NCBI GenBank assembly: GCA_022592435.1
Contig: JABYQS010000052.1
Span: forward strand, 124,001 to 188,000
Length of the DNA: 64,000 nt
Direction of reading: 5' to 3'
DNA from: Cerioporus squamosus
Lineage: Eukaryota; Basidiomycota; Agaricomycetes; Polyporales; Polyporaceae
Each line of letters begins with the position of its first letter. Position 1 is the stretch's first letter. The notes under the pieces were generated by a model. It made no database searches, was not told the DNA's origin, and worked only from the letters and a program-made list of their open reading frames with translations. This document shows positions 22,850 through 34,184 of this stretch, piece by piece. The position numbers and the translations under genes are program-made.

Positions 22850-23512
22850 TGAATCTCACTGCTTCGTGGCGAACGCTTTCAGCTGAATGGAGCCATCTCC
22901 AACTGTTTAGCTGCTGCTCCCATCGGATAGAAACTATCGGCGGTTCGAGCGCACCATCTTGGAACTCCCGGATCTTGGTCGACTTGTCGAGACTGAGCTT
23001 CTGTCACTGCGATTCCAGTGGCCCAGTGTGTTTTGAGAGTCGCAGGCATGTGTCTTCGCCGACTCCGGTTGCTTCGTCGCCCGATGAACAGTCAGAGGCA
23101 AACACTGGTCGATATCCCGATCTGCCTGCTGAACAGCACAAGACTCCGCCCACAGGACTCTGCCGCTGACCCCGTAACAGCCACCCAACGCAGCACGCGG
23201 TCCTGTCAGTACTTACGTGGATGAGTGCTTCGACCCCGGGTCACTCAGCCGACGCACGGTCTAGGAGCAATCCGCAGAGTCCAAGTCCATATGAACAGAC
23301 ACAGTAGCTAGCGAGTCGATAACTATGGATTACAGCAGCACGAGAGACCATCGATCAGGGTAAAGAGATACGACGGACGACAGGCGACGAGAGGATGAGC
23401 TGTATAGACTGGGGAGAGAGGAACCACGTCCCACGCAGGACGAAACTATGAGCAAAGCCGAAACCAAGAGGATAAAGTAGACTCAACGCGACGCACAACC
23501 CGCCCTCTCACG

Positions 23513-23548
23513 CCCTCCCCCTCCCCCTCCCCCTCCCTCCCCTCCCCA
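23513..23548 (+). repeat. C-rich pyrimidine tract
   Basis: A CCCTCCC/CCCCTC low-complexity run immediately 3' of the TMEM184-like stop codon. On the transcribed strand it is a G-rich tract in the 3' UTR. Confidence 0.6.
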
Positions 23549-23556
23549 GCTCGCAA

Positions 23557-26500
23557 TCATCGCGCGACGCCATACTCGCAGTCCCCACTCGGCCTCGCAC
23601 TCGCATACGCCCCATACCCATACCCGGGCCCTCCCGCGCCCCTCAGCCCAACGCCCGCCATCCCTGCCTCCGTATTCCCAGCGTAGGGAGCATGTCCGCC
23701 GGACCCGGACCCGGAGCTCGTGGTGACGTTCGTCGTCGACTGCGCGCCGCCCTCGTACGAATACGGCGCTAACCTGACGTTCTCGTCGTAGCTTGCCCGG
23801 GGCGCGCGCACAGCGGACATGGACATCGACTCACCGGCCCTGGGGGCAGACCTCGAGTCAACGCGCTGCGTCTGCATCTGCATCTGGCTCGACGAGCCGG
23901 CGTACCCGTTGCTGCCGTTCGTGTTCGGCCGCGGGCTCAACCCGAAGGCTTGCCCGAAGTCCATCTTCGTCTGCTTGCCAGCCTCGTCGGTGACGGGGAT
24001 CCGCGGGCCGTGCGTGCCGGGCTTCCCGCGCGCGTAGTCGATGAAGAAGCTGATCGAGCCTGCAATCTCGTGCGCGAAGTCCGCTGCGGGGGCGCATATG
24101 TCAGCCTGCGAGAGCAATACGTGAGGGGCCGGGACGTACAGTAGTTGATGCTGTCCCAGAGGGCGCGCCATGCGCCGTACCGAGTGGCGCCCTTGACCTT
24201 GGTATACTCCTTCCAGTTGTACGCGTACATCATGAACGCGGAGAAGATGACCATCTCTATGCAGATCGCGAGCGCGTTCAGGCCGTCCGCGATGTTCGTC
24301 TCGGTCCAGTACTGCGTCGCGTGGATCACGCGGCCTTCTAGCGCATCAAACTAATCACAGCGGAGGTCAGCATAAGCATGAGCTTGAACGCGCGCCAGCA
24401 CGCACCACGAGCGACTGGTAGAACGTGAACATGACGATGAGCTTGATTGACAGGAACTTCGCGAGCGGCTTGCGGCCTTTGAGCTCATCCTTCGTGAGTC
24501 CATAGAAGACGAGCAGGCCGTACAGCGCGATGGTAATGCTGACGCCGTCGATCACACTGATGTATGCGTGTGCGGTCTTGAAGCTCCACGGGCCCGACTC
24601 GCAGAGCACGCCGTAATGTTCGCAGATCATGCCTGCGATCGACAATGCTGCATACGAGAGAGGTGAGGGTTATGTGAGAAGCATGTACGGCACTCGAGCT
24701 TACCAGGTCGTAGGATGACGTATTGTAGTACGGACCACTGCAGTCTTGGTCAGTATTGGAGGCGCGCGATGACCATGGTACGCACCTTCACTGTGTACAT
24801 GAAGTATGCCTGCAGACGAACGGTAAGCGCGTTGCAGAACTGAGCACATGTATGCATACCTTCGTCGGACGATATCTCCAACAGCAGAATGGCAGTGGTA
24901 GGCTGGACTTGTCTTTCCGCACGATAGCGTGGTCCACAACGTGCCCCTCTGCAGTAGCCGCGACATATTCGATGAGTAGGAGGCTGACGAACGACAGCAC
25001 TCGGTCAGCTTGAGCACGTAGCGTTAGAGCGAGGCACTTACAGGAAGGCACTGAGGGTCACGGACTGAAGCACAGTTGTTAGCAGACGAGATAACCCGCT
25101 ATGCAAGGACCCATATCAACCTACCTCGTAAGCTGAAATAATGGAATGTGTCAGATGAAGGTTTGACGAGTGATGTGGCGTCGCACTTACCAGTCTCGAT
25201 GAAATCGTAGTATGTGTAGCTGCGGAAGTAGCGGTAGGAGAAGAAGGAGATGATGGCGTAGACTGCGGGCATGTACAATATTCGGAGGCTGTAAAATCAA
25301 GACGATGTTAATCATGCATTTGAACGAGATGCTGGACTCATGAACAGAAAAGAAAACGAGCGCATAGCTTGGAACAACATGCGACATATCCCGCACCCTC
25401 GCGAGGCTCTCGAGCAACGTTCCTCCGCCATGAGGGGTGCGCGGAACGACTCCAGCCTCCTCTAAGCAGGATACAACCCGCGACGTGGGGTCGGGCGCAC
25501 CTCGGTTACTCCAGCACGACTCGCCCTGCCCAGTTGCATTACAAGATTGCTGAAGTGCTGAGTGCTCCCTTCTGCGCGACCAGAGTAACCGCGCAGTCAG
25601 CGGTCCTGCGCGAGCAAACCAGGATTACCAGCGTGTGCGAGTCATACATAAAAAAGGCCTAGTTTCGTCTGCGAGCGCAAGACGAAGCTCAGCAGACGGG
25701 AAGAAGCTTCGCGTCGACGTCGCATGGCTCGCATCGTAACCGGGGAGGTGTTCCGCTGGGAGGGAACGCCGGAGCGACTAAAAACTCTGCTATATGCGCG
25801 ACATCGCAATAGTCTCGCGACATAGCCGAGCAATAGTCCTCCGCCGCGGTGGTGGAGAGAGGGGGGGGTGATATCCCGAACTCAAACTCAAGGCATGCGA
25901 CGAGATACGACCCCACGACTCCATTGAGCAGGTGTGGGGGCGAACCTCGTTACTTCGATATGACCGCCGTCCGCAGGTCGCCTCGAAGCATATTCCAACG
26001 CGGTCATTGCATGAACGGCATTGCGCAAGGAGTCAAATCGCGCTGCATGCATATAAGCATTCGTCGTCCGCGTAGAGCAGCTCCTTGCACAGGCGGCCCT
26101 TTCGGGCCATGGCTCCTCTGTCGTCCTTGCTGTCTGGAGACTCGCAATGTAGCGCATGAAGCCGGCAGTGCAACACCGCGACGCGCTCACACCGGGTCCA
26201 GCTTGTTGCCCGCCGCCGCCTCGAAGCCGTCCGTTCTCCAATCCCCAACCTCTCCGTGGTTCGACACTAAATGGATGGGAGAGTAGAGCTCTGGACTGCT
26301 GGTAACGAGACTGTATGCGCGGGTGGGGGGGCCAACTTTACGGAACAACCACCAGAAAATGGGCCTGAGTTCAAGAGCGTGCGTCGCCACAACAGAACGG
26401 AGATGAGCCCATACTAGGGGTGAAGGTGGACGCACATTTGGCGCTGCTCGCCGCGATTTGTATAGTTTCTGCAAACTTGTCAGCCACGCCGAGGTAGACA

Positions 26501-26758
26501 GAAGGTGTGCGTCAAGACGTACCGACAGTGGAACGAGACATTGATCACAGTAAGGAGGAGGGTCTACGACATCCGACTGAGTTCTACCAAGCTTGGTTCG
26601 GTAACGAGCGTGCCACTTACGACAATTGCGCAACAGCCCGCTATCACCCAGCCAATCTTGTGTGCATCCCAGTCTATGCCATCCGAAGACCAAAAGCCGG
26701 ACTGGTCGATCACTGCCTGGTTTTCCGAGGGACAGAGGGTGTTGTTGGTGCTCGACAT
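23557..26758 (-). CDS. Ostalpha/TMEM184 (DUF300) family seven-helix membrane protein
   Basis: The start MSSTNNTLCPSENQAVIDQS is followed by a first helix (IGWVIAGCCAIV TLLLTVINVSF) and NYTNRGEQRQILRILYMPAV, the family signature. FFSYRYFRSYTYYDFIE, LPLPFCCWRYRPTKAYFMYT and VLQYVILRPALSIAG follow, then two more helix groups and WDSINYSDFAHEIAGSISFF. The C-terminal about 150 residues are a disordered Gly/Ser/Gln-rich tail ending GDCEYGVAR. At least eleven exons are present, including an 8 nt microexon (CTTACGAG near 25125). The intron joining RQ|ILRILY spans 25289-26435 (1147 nt), against 50-100 nt elsewhere. Fungal members are vacuolar or endomembrane proteins of unclear transport role. The core call is secure; exact exon edges in the N-terminus are less so. 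Confidence 0.87.
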
Positions 26759-27786
26759 GGGGAATGTCGCCGCCGGGTCGTCGGAAGTCGTGAGGGTCGC
26801 AAAGCCAGGCGAGATGATGGTAGAAAGGAAGAGAAAGAGTGGATATATGCGCCGGTGTAGCCCCCAGCCCGGCGCAGACGGAGGAGGTGCTTATGGAGGT
26901 GTGAAGTGAACGCTGGGAGGACGTGCCTTGTCCTGCCTGCCTGCGGAATCGGGCGCTTCCCTTCCTTCTAGGCGCCGCAGCGCCGCTACCAACCGTCACG
27001 ATCTCTGCCGTTTGTTCTCGCTTCGTTGTTGTCGTACAGCTCGTTTTCCTGCTATCGGTCCTCTCGGGCTGCCCTCTGCTGTCTCCAGTCTTCTGCTTGT
27101 CCGTGCGCGCACCTCGTATCTCCTTGACGCTTTTGCCCAACCGTTGACTGCGGACGGAGTCCGACGCCGCGCCTCGGTCATTCTGTATGACACCAAGCAA
27201 GTCGGAAGTACTACTTCAGGTGCTGCCTCAAGGCTCTATGCATCCGGCAGCTGGAGTATCCCCTTCATAGCCGGACTCCATGCCGATAGAGCATGGTTCA
27301 TGCGACTAGCACTCGGAGTCGGCATTCCCGGGGCATGGTGGTTAGGTGAGCAGATCCACGCTACCCTCGACTACTTGCATATCCGATCCCACGACTCGAT
27401 CGTACATACCAAGTGGTGTCATACGCTGTTTTCAAACACCTGAAGGCGGTGCGCTGCACAACCACAGCCGAGGCATCGGCGAAAACCTACGGGACTTGCA
27501 GGATGTCTCGGGCGGTGCGAGAATGTCGTTCGAGCCGAGGTTCTATTGTTATACACAATTTGCAGAAATGCTAGTCTTTGCTCAAGCAGGTCCGAGCCGT
27601 GTCTCTCCCCTCATGCAGTCATGCCAGTGGTGCGTCGATACTACACTGCCGCATCACAGCGATAGTTGAAACGTTGACCCTCCAGAATGCATCGAGCGTG
27701 CATCTCCTACCCGCCCACCACCTATCCGCGGCGGCTCCTCGCCCCGGTGGGCACGAGAGCCATCGACGTCGGCACGAGGGCGCCCG
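26759..27786. other. Intergenic, no gene seen
   Basis: Upstream region of the TMEM184-like gene. The long minus-strand open frame across 26187-27200 is a shadow with no motif. Nothing else was recognised. Confidence 0.5.
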
Positions 27787-28458
27787 TCACAGGAGAGAGG
27801 AACGTCCTGGTCGCCTACCCGAGCAGCCCTGTTCAGCATCCAAACATCCACGACCAAACCCACGCAGCAGAGCACTCACTTGCGCATGCTGGGGCCGCTG
27901 GCGCGGCATCTGCGGCGTCCTCGGCGTGTATCCATTCCCACCACCAGCGCCGTTCCCCTGCGGTCGGCCGCCCTGGGCCTGAGGCCGACTCTGGCTGTTC
28001 TGCTGGCGATGGCCACCGCCGTTGCTCTGCGCCCCGCCCCCGCCGCGGTTCTGGTTGTGCGGTGGCGCGCGGGCGCCCATGTTGCGAGCACCGCCGGACG
28101 CACTCCTCGCCTACGTCACGAAAGTCAGCAAGACGAGCGAGCGATCACCCAGTGCATCGTGCGAGCGGTCCACAGCACTGAGGCGTGAAGCGTGAGGCGT
28201 GAGGGAACACACCTGCGTCTGGGGCCTCGCGCCTCCTCCGCCGCCACTGCCGCCGCCGGTCCCCCTCCCTTTCCCGTTCCCGTTCCCGCCGAGAGAGAAG
28301 GTGCGCGCGCCCGACCCCGATCGGGCGTTCGAGCTCGCCCCGACATTCAGATGGAGCGTGATCTTCGTGTTCGTGTTCGTGTTCGCGCTGGCGCCCGTGT
28401 TCGCGTTCGTGTTCGTGCGAGGCCTGCTGGCCTGCGTCTTCGTCCTCGTTGTCGACAT
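27787..28458 (-). CDS. Low-complexity Asn/Thr- and Gly-rich hypothetical protein
   Basis: A tentative two- or three-exon model. Exon 1 starts MSTTRTKTQASRPRTNTNAN and contains an NTNTNTN run followed by GGNGNGKGRGTGGGSGGGGG. A 100 nt intron (gtgtgttccc...gacgtag) leads to RNMGARAPPHNQNRGGGG, then Gln/Arg/Gly-rich sequence to PRQRPQHAQ and a short tail. A further 51 nt GT-AG segment inside the last part is a multiple of three and may or may not be spliced. RG/GG-rich sequence is typical of RNA-binding or disordered proteins, but no folded domain is visible. The microsatellite content could equally mean a spurious frame. Confidence 0.4.
28363..28419 (+). repeat. TTCGTG-type microsatellite
   Basis: Imperfect repeats of TTCGTG/TTCGCG. 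Read on the minus strand they encode the Asn-Thr run of the low-complexity protein. Confidence 0.7.
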
Positions 28459-29094
28459 CGCGAGTTCGGGCGTGAGATCGCGGACAAGCGGCGCGCGGCG
28501 TGTGATGCGGGCGCGGTACTGAGGTCAGTCTGCCCGCGAGAGCGGGAGAGCGATAGAGGGGGGACGTTGGGTCGACTCTCGGACGAGTGGGAAGGTGCTG
28601 CTGCCCATAAGGTCGTGGGAGCTACTACCGCAGCACACAAATGGACCTCTTCTGTGCTGCAGAAGCCTGCAGCATGGGCTTCTGGTGTTCGAAACTGCTG
28701 GCTTCTCGCCAGTGCGCGAGTGCGCGCATGCTCAGCTGTTCACGTTCGGGGCGCGAAGGCCGAATGCACATCCTGAGCTCGTTGTCTGAGTCTCGCTGGA
28801 GTCGGCGAAGGCACACAGCGGGATGCAGTGAGTGACTGCCAAACAGATATCCCTCGTCCACTACGCATAACATTGAGCCAGGATGGAACTCTGCAAGAAT
28901 GAAGCTGTTGTAAGGCTCGACCAGGTGAGACGGGATCGTGTGCTTCGTGACCCTCGTCGATCAGTTGAGGGACACACGAGAAGGCGCAAAGAAGGACCAT
29001 ACGAGTCACTGCGGGACGGTAGCACTGCGACTCGGAGAGATACCTGCTTAACACCCTGATGGGACATGTACCTCGGCATTCAACACGTAGAGGC
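28459..29094. other. Intergenic, no gene seen
   Basis: It lies upstream of the low-complexity ORF and downstream of hydrolase copy 6. No recognisable feature. Confidence 0.45.
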
Positions 29095-30474
29095 TCAGGA
29101 ATCTCGGCTCTGGGTGAGCAACCACTTGATCCCCTCCCTTGCGTCACGGTCCAACTTGACTGCAGCCGCGATATGGGGGAAGCAGTAGTGGAACGCGTGG
29201 AAGCAGCCCGGGTAACTGTCAGGACGACATTCAGGGCGAAGCGAGCTAGGAAGCAAGAAATACCACGTACAGGATCACCTTTGTCGGCACGCCAGCTTGG
29301 CGTAAGAGCTTCTCGTATAAGATCCCTTCGTCCCGGAGCGGGTCGAGTTCCTGGACCTGGATGAATGCTGGAGGAAGGCCGGCGTGCGAGCCCGCCAGGA
29401 GCGGGGAGACGCGCTCATCCCTGGCCGACGTCGGAGGAGCGTAGACATCTATCGGAGTGTAGCAGGTCAGGTTGACAGGCTACAGCGAAAAAAGCCTAGA
29501 ACTGAAGTACGCACTGAGGAAGCGGTGCATGCTTTCGGTATTGAGGATGGGCGTGCTGGTGAACTCTGAGAAAGACCGGATCTCGTCTTGGTACTTCTCC
29601 GGGACGGCCCCGTGATGAAGGACGGTGGGCTCGCGCAGGTACTGTCCTGTAAGCGGGTATTCTCTGAAGAGTGGGTCTTCGCGGGCCTTGATTGTTATAG
29701 CGGCGGACATATTCGCACCCGCCGAGTCACCACCGACAAGGAAACCCTTCTTCAGGTCAATCTTGAGCTCGGATGCATGATTGACCACCTACGGACGACG
29801 TCAGTGCGCGTATATGATGCGCTTGAAATGTCGTATACCCATTCAAGCGCGGTATACGAGTCCTCGAACGGAATCGGGAAGGGATACTCCGGGGCGAGTC
29901 TAGGGGACATGCATGTTAGGGCCGCAAATAACGACTTGGGTATTGGAGACGATCGTATGGCGAACCTGTAATCCACGTTCACGACAGCGATGTTGAGCTC
30001 AACGCAGATCGTCCGCAAATGTGCGTCGTCCGAGTCAATGTCGCCAAGCATCCATCCTGTAGGGGGCGGAGGGGTGTATAGTCAGTCGCACGACTATACA
30101 TGGTAAGCAGTTCGCACATCGCACGCACCTCCTCCGTGAAACCAGACGAGAACAGGGAAAGTGTCCCCATCCCCGGCAGCGGGCCTGACGTACCTGATGG
30201 TTATCTCACCGCCCTTAACGGCGACGCGTTCGTCCGAGAGGATATACTGAGATGCTGCGTCGCTGTTAGCCCTTGCGGCTTGACTTCCATAATTCGACGC
30301 TTACTCACACTCGGGGAGTCGCTTCGCGTGGTACTGGCTAAAAGGCGCAAACGTCACATTGGCAATCTCTCGAGCGTGCACAAGTTCGGATGTTCCTGGG
30401 GGTGGCGGCGGTGGTGGCTGAGTGAGAGCCGGATTGGTAGAGAGAGCCGCAGCGAGTTCTGAGTCGTAGTCCAT
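29095..30474 (-). CDS. Alpha/beta hydrolase (Abhydrolase_3/HSL-type), copy 6, intact
   Basis: Seven exons start MDYDSELAAALSTNPALTQP; an upstream in-frame ATG at 30522 is not conserved in the paralogues. A polyproline run PPPPPPP follows at about residue 20. The motifs are VLVWFHGGGWMLGD, YRLAPEYPFPIPFEDS (Tyr replaces His in the usual LAPEHPFP), the nucleophile GGDSAGANMSAAITIKARED, VQELDPLRDEGILYEKLLRQ and YPGCFHAFHYCFP (His). It ends LLTQSRDS. The frame is open across all junctions. It is positioned downstream of the DUF4246 gene at 31690 on the same strand, mirroring copy 5 with the DUF4246 gene at 19805. Cytosolic esterase of unknown substrate. Confidence 0.88.
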
Positions 30475-31689
30475 GACAGATAATAGATGAAGTTCGTGGT
30501 ACTGTGCGACAGAGGTTAGCAACGAAGCAGAGAAGCTATATACCAGGCGAACGAACCATCTTTAGATGCAGTGGGAAATCTCTCTCGGTCTTCTGTAAGC
30601 AGCTGTCAAGATGTGGTATGGAACTCCGGAACCCTGGTCGGATGACTTCTTAGGTTCAGAAACATACCCGGCGTGTAACAGCACCCAATGCCAATGGGGG
30701 GGGATTGTTCTGTCGTTCTTGGTGGGTGCAATTGCACCACTGGCATGATCATGAAGAGGAAGTCATGAGTTCAACAGAGTACGAGAGAGTGGCTTCATGG
30801 CATACCTCAGTCATACTTGGCATGCACATCCGTGGCATGTGGGTGCGAATTTGTGCGGGTATTACAAACGCTATTGCCAGGGCGATTCATTTGCCTTGGA
30901 AGTTGGTATGGTGGTATCGGGCCGAGTTCCGCCAAGTGCGGATACTTGTACTTGTACTACCGCGAGTCGTCATGAATGCGTGCACTAGTCCCGTAAGCTG
31001 ACGAAGTCGCAGTTCTATACTTTGTTCTCCCGATGTGTTCGTCCTGTGTATCAATTGGCGAAGTACGGAGCGACATGGACTCGGCGGAGTAATGACCCTT
31101 CGACGGTTGCAGCTACAAGCAAGGTGTCAGCTCTGCAGTATGATTGACTTGACAATTCAGCGCACCTGAAGCGTGCAGCCGGCATAGGGTTGACCTTGTT
31201 GCGTTCCGAGCGAGTCCAGGACCCTGCGCCCGCGTAGATGGAAGAATATCGGTGGTTCGTGCAAAGGCTAAGATCGGGGAAGCGCACAAGAAGCTCTCCG
31301 TAAGACGGAGTCTCAGAGGATGTAAGAAGGGCACATGAAGATGGACAGAGTTACGGTGCGTGCTCGTCCGAGTCGTCACGGTGGTCCAGGACAGGATGAG
31401 ATGCGTTGTCATTGGATGGCACCGCCACACTTACCGAAGGTAAGTGGCCTTATACAAGCTGGTAAGCAGCAGTTTGTAGTTGGATAAGTAAAGGTCATCA
31501 CACAATGATATCGCAGAGTTGAAGACGAATCCCGAGAGAAAAACAGCCTGACCGGGGAGGAATGGAAATACTGAGCTTCGTCTAGGCTGTGTGCATATTA
31601 AGTAGGAGAGGATCACGCCCAGATCTGAAGGTGGGTTCTACTCACGGAGCTCGTCAACCGGAGAGTGAGAAGGTCGCTGGGCCGGAGGC
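30475..31689. other. Intergenic between DUF4246 and hydrolase copy 6
   Basis: This 1.2 kb stretch has no recognisable gene. It contains the hydrolase promoter and the 3' flank of the DUF4246 gene. Short open frames at 30705-31430 have no conserved motif. Confidence 0.5.
30537..30544 (-). promoter_or_regulatory. Candidate TATA box of hydrolase copy 6
   Basis: GGTATATAG on the minus strand lies about 65 nt upstream of the start at 30474, which supports that start over the upstream ATG. Confidence 0.45.
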
Positions 31690-33426
31690 TCAGTGCTCGC
31701 ACATATTGAACTCGAGCTCATACACCTTCTCGTTGTGCTCGACGACAAAGCTCGAGCGCTCCTTCATGAGCTCCGCCCGGTGTTCCTCCGCCTTCTCACG
31801 CGACATCACCCCGGGCTTCACGAACTCGGCGACGAGATCGAACAGCTCCACAGGCAAGTTCTGCATCGCCGGTGCCTTGACGAGCTCGTCCATTGACCAG
31901 TCCTCCTGCTGCGGCGGGACGTGCGTCGTCGACAAGATCTCCGTCTCCGGATTCACGAGGAAGAAGCACAGGATCTTCCGGTATCCCGGCTTCGTCGGGT
32001 CCGCAAGCTCGAACGCGTCGACGTGGTGCTGGTAGATGTTCGGGAACGCGACGCACTTGTCCTCCTCCGCGACGATGTGCCCGATGTTCTGGTTCTTGTG
32101 GTGGTTGGGCCCGAATCCGTACGAGACGATGAACCCGCGGTCGTCGTACTGCTCGTACCGCATCTCGATGCCGTCCTCGGTGCCGACCGTGACGCGGAAG
32201 TCGAGCCGCGACTCGGTGATGTTCTCGCACGCGTAGTAGTACAGGCCCGTCACGACGATGTTCTCGTTTGCCATGCCCTCGACGTGCCACGCGCCCCCGG
32301 CGAAGCGCGGGTTCTCCGGCGTGAGGACGATGTTCGCGAGCTTGACGATCACCTGCACTTTGCGGCCCTTGAGCGAGTACTCGACGCGGTCCTCGAAGGT
32401 TGGAGGATGGAAGGGCGCGGGGTCGGGAATGATGGGCCATCTGAACTCGTTCGCCCATATGTCGTACGCCTCTTGGTCGTACCACGAGTCCGAATTTCCG
32501 GGCACATCGCAGTACCAGAGCTCCGGATCGACTTGTACAGCCAGCGGACGCTCAGGGGATAGAGCGTCGGACAGCACCCGCTCAAACATGGGTACAAATC
32601 GCGCGAGGATGGACGTGATGGGCGTGTAGAGCGCGGCGTCGCGTGTGGGGTGGAGGTTGTTAATGTATCCGAGCGCCTCCACCTTTCCCGTCTCGGAGAC
32701 AGCGAAGTCGGTCGGGAGCCACTGGTACTTCTGGGACATGAGGTAGCGGTGTTCCTCAGAGGAGCTGTTCAAATCTGGGCGGCGCGCTGTGTATGCCTGC
32801 GGCGTGATGGCTTCCAGTGGGTCATCATTGCTCGCGTCCTCCTTGCGAACGTACGACTCGCCGATGACCAGGCAATACAGCGAAGGGTGCACGAGATCTA
32901 AGACTTGCTTGTTCGATCCGGGGTGCCAGTCCTTCTTCTCTTCAGGTACGTTCTCGAGGAGCGCGACGCCGTGAACGAGTGCCTCCTTGGTAGCCGGGGA
33001 GATCAGCGACCTTGATTCGTACACATTGGGAATAGATGCTGCCTGTGCAAGATTAGTGAGTAGGTTCGCCAGCGCATCAGAAACAGGACTTACGAATATG
33101 CCAGTCTCGGGGTCACGTCGGGAGGCCTCGTATCTGAGTTCTTCGAAGATGTAGTCGACCTGCGCCTGGGTGATACGTTCGCGGGGCCATCTCTTCTTGC
33201 CATTGCCGTGTTTGAGGTACTCGTCGCCGCCCCATAACTTCTCGACCAGCGCACGATCCTGTTCGACAATCTCCTGGCGCCACTTCTTGACGATGGTCGG
33301 GTCATTGACCTTCTCCCACCAGTCTGGCTTGGAACGGATCTTGCCAGATAATAGGCGCATACGGAGCTCGACCAGCGTGTTGGGTTCGCGCTCTTGAAAC
33401 GTGAATGGCGAAGGGAATCGGGACAT
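31690..33426 (-). CDS. DUF4246 protein, intact copy 2
   Basis: Two exons, complement(join(31690..33042,33094..33426)), give 561 residues. The 51 nt intron is a multiple of three without stops, so the frame also reads through it. The start MSRFPSPFTFQEREPNTLVE matches the other copy; the open frame upstream to 33558 is not conserved. The same blocks as in the 19805 copy are present: HPGSNKQVLDLVHPSLYCLV, YQWLPTDFAVSETG, GGAWHVEGMANENIVVTGLY, AFPNIYQHHVDAFELADPTK and GYRKILCFFLVNPETEIL, so the candidate H-x-E, H and R residues are all kept. The C-terminal 120 residues are nearly identical to the other copy, to KVYELEFNMCEH. It is flanked by hydrolase copy 6 downstream and an F-box-like gene upstream. 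Confidence 0.92.
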   Translation of the reverse strand: MSRFPSPFTFQEREPNTLVELRMRLLSGKIRSKPDWWEKVNDPTIVKKWRQEIVEQDRALVEKLWGGDEYLKHGNGKKRWPRERITQAQVDYIFEELRYEASRRDPETGIFVSPVSDALANLLTNLAQAASIPNVYESRSLISPATKEALVHGVALLENVPEEKKDWHPGSNKQVLDLVHPSLYCLVIGESYVRKEDASNDDPLEAITPQAYTARRPDLNSSSEEHRYLMSQKYQWLPTDFAVSETGKVEALGYINNLHPTRDAALYTPITSILARFVPMFERVLSDALSPERPLAVQVDPELWYCDVPGNSDSWYDQEAYDIWANEFRWPIIPDPAPFHPPTFEDRVEYSLKGRKVQVIVKLANIVLTPENPRFAGGAWHVEGMANENIVVTGLYYYACENITESRLDFRVTVGTEDGIEMRYEQYDDRGFIVSYGFGPNHHKNQNIGHIVAEEDKCVAFPNIYQHHVDAFELADPTKPGYRKILCFFLVNPETEILSTTHVPPQQEDWSMDELVKAPAMQNLPVELFDLVAEFVKPGVMSREKAEEHRAELMKERSSFVVEHNEKVYELEFNMCEH

Positions 33427-34184
33427 GATGGGATGTGATCGGCGTGAGGAGTGCTGATATCGGAGGCTCCGCGAGCAAGTTGGTGGTCGACGTGGTCGTT
33501 CCAGAGGACCTATATACGACAGCACGGCGAGGGGCGGTCGGCGGATACGCGATGTCATCGCCTTCCCGGGGTTCCCCGCCTCGCGTTCTCACATCGACAC
33601 AACACGAGTCTGACGAGACTCGTGTAGACTCAGTGGCGGACACGCACATGACGGAAACAAGGCTTATCTGATAGGAGATCGGCGAGAATAAGAGTTGTCC
33701 TCCATGTATGTGCCAGGAATCTGGTGCAGTCGGAGATTGCGGAACGTTCTCAATGGAGACATGCGACATGCCCCTGCTTGGGAGGAGGGCGACTCCGACT
33801 TCGACTATTGAAAACGCGTTAGCTTGAGCAGTCCTAATTGTCACAGATAATATACTGGAGCTCCGGACTGCTTTTGAGACTGATTGACACCGGGTAGTAT
33901 TGCACGTGTGCGGCCGAATGGCCTATTCGACAGTATAAGACCACTCACCATAGGGAGACTGGTGAGTTCGAAAGGCATGGAAGCAGCCTCGGGAGTCTGT
34001 AAAGGTCATTCTAGTCAGACAGCTCTGGTGTATGAGCGTATACCCCCGCAAGTCACCCCGTATGATCTGCACATCAACAATTGCTTGCGTGATTCCATAC
34101 GCGACACCATTTATTGTCGTTTGGGAGAATATGAGGCGTGACATCAGTCATATGTGAGCCAATCCGTCCAGAACTCTTCCTTCC
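33427..34184. other. Intergenic, no gene seen
   Basis: Promoter region of DUF4246 copy 2 and 3' flank of the F-box-like gene at 34185. No repeat was recognised. Confidence 0.45.
33510..33516 (-). promoter_or_regulatory. Candidate TATA box of the DUF4246 gene at 33426
   Basis: GTATATAGG on the minus strand lies about 85 nt upstream of the start codon. Confidence 0.45.

Larger units (their letters stand above)
21552..23556. other. Intergenic region holding a TIR element and repeat copy C
   Basis: There is no gene in these 2 kb. It holds the promoter of the DUF4246 gene, a TIR element at 22325-22797, a dispersed repeat at 22807-22849 and a pyrimidine tract near 23513-23548 in the 3' flank of the TMEM184-like gene. 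Confidence 0.55.

Noticed and set aside
26187..27200. 337-codon minus-strand ORF
   Set aside because: It overlaps the first exons and intron of the TMEM184-like gene in another frame, has no domain and has a composition unlike real coding sequence here.
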